This document shows positions 36,089 to 36,405 of a DNA stretch of 36,405 nt, in pieces. The number at the start of each line of letters is the position of its first letter. The stretch's first letter is position 1. A program made the translations under genes and the position numbers. The notes under the pieces were generated by a model. The model searched no databases, had not been told where the DNA came from, and saw only the letters and a list, made by a program, of their open reading frames with translations. Location: assembly GCF_000513935.1 (NCBI RefSeq), contig NZ_AZUY01000040.1, positions 21,788 through 58,192 on the forward strand, given 5' to 3'. Origin of the DNA: Mesorhizobium sp. WSM3626. Lineage in GTDB: Bacteria > Pseudomonadota > Alphaproteobacteria > Rhizobiales > Rhizobiaceae.

Positions 36089-36405
36089 TGTTGGGGTGGA
36101 CGGCCCCCGACGGCGTCGCAATGTGCCAGAATGAGGTCGTTGCAGATCTCAACAAGGGAGACCGTCCGTGGATAAACTTATTCGCATTGGCATGGATACG
36201 TCAAAGAGCGTTTTCCAGTTGCATGGGGTGAATGAAGCCGAACAGCCTGTATTGCGCAAGAAGCTGCGGCGCAATCAGGTGCTCGCCTTCTTTGCGGGGC
36301 TTCCACCACTGAAGGTTGGCATGGAGGCCTGTGGCGCGGCTCATTACTGGGCGCGGGAGTTGCGCGCGTTGGGTCACGAGGTGCTGCTGATGCCGGCGCA
36401 GCACG
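36089..36405 (+). mobile_element. IS110-family insertion sequence, left end only
   Basis: The unit begins after the repeat remnant (boundary about 36089, estimated from loss of alignment) and continues past the edge. Only about 80 bp of non-coding left end precede the transposase start. In the IS110 family the bridge RNA is encoded in the left non-coding end in the IS110 group and in the right one in the IS1111 group, so a short left end hints at IS1111 type. The outer end and right end are not visible. Confidence 0.65.
36168..36405 (+). CDS. IS110-family DEDD transposase, 3' part missing
   Basis: First 79 residues of a DEDD-type transposase. MDKLIRIGMDTSKSVFQLHG carries the first catalytic Asp (Asp10), and VGMEACGAAHYWARELRALG carries the Glu (Glu53), both at family-typical spacing. 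The start codon is GTG with AGGGAGA 7 nt before it. The C-terminal DED residues and transposase_20 domain lie beyond the window. The family call is firm; group assignment is not. Confidence 0.9.
   Translation, partial: MDKLIRIGMDTSKSVFQLHGVNEAEQPVLRKKLRRNQVLAFFAGLPPLKVGMEACGAAHYWARELRALGHEVLLMPAQH

Noticed and set aside
36201..36404. 67-codon minus-strand frame at the right edge
   Set aside because: Shadow of the IS110-family transposase on the plus strand.

Overview
The window is a stretch of high-GC alphaproteobacterial chromosome, most likely Mesorhizobium or a close Phyllobacteriaceae relative. Three things point there: the mdh-sucCD-sucAB-lpd order, an Omp19-type lipoprotein like that of Brucella, and intergenic repeats of a kind I recall as common in Mesorhizobium. 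No species can be assigned without a database search. Almost all DNA is coding and most genes are conserved core genes.

Layout. 1-1.4 kb: truncated membrane GGDEF protein and a small unknown protein. 1.4-5.5 kb (minus strand): leuC with a leader, a SAM methyltransferase, and an amino-acid ABC permease with its binding protein but no ATPase. 5.6-6.7 kb: ohr-ohrR peroxide-defence pair with a visible promoter/operator region. 6.7-9.7 kb: rplS, then trmD and rimM, split by an oppositely oriented TSUP permease gene. 9.75-12.3 kb (plus strand): xerC, a TraB/GumN protein and a Pro/Ala-rich membrane-anchored protein. 12.5-23.7 kb (minus strand): a long TCA-cycle cluster in the order mdh, sucC, cupin, DUF1579, sucD, sucA, sucB, secreted unknown, SDR, lpd. 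23.9-28.3 kb: GNAT, zapE, omp19, VOC protein, metallo-beta-lactamase-fold hydrolase and a DUF1328 peptide. 28.4-33.2 kb (plus strand): dapF-mtaB-ftsY-yciB. 33.2-36 kb: PPOX flavoprotein, FMN reductase, tautomerase, SMP-30 lactonase and a DUF1127 peptide. 36.1 kb to the edge: start of an IS110-family element.

How it works together. The central cluster encodes malate dehydrogenase, succinyl-CoA synthetase and all three 2-oxoglutarate dehydrogenase components, so one transcription direction covers the 2-oxoglutarate to oxaloacetate part of the TCA cycle except succinate dehydrogenase and fumarase. Four non-TCA genes sit inside it with very short or overlapping junctions. dapF-mtaB-ftsY-yciB couples lysine/peptidoglycan precursor synthesis, tRNA modification, membrane targeting and envelope functions.

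I found no CRISPR array, phage module, defence island or tRNA/rRNA gene. The less ordinary signals are the IS110-family insertion into a dispersed repeat unit, a repeat family sharing inverted ends, degenerate 7-bp arrays before sucA, the unexplained passenger genes in the TCA cluster, a possible leaderless small ORF before leuC, and strong hairpins at several junctions. None of these is proof of a new system.
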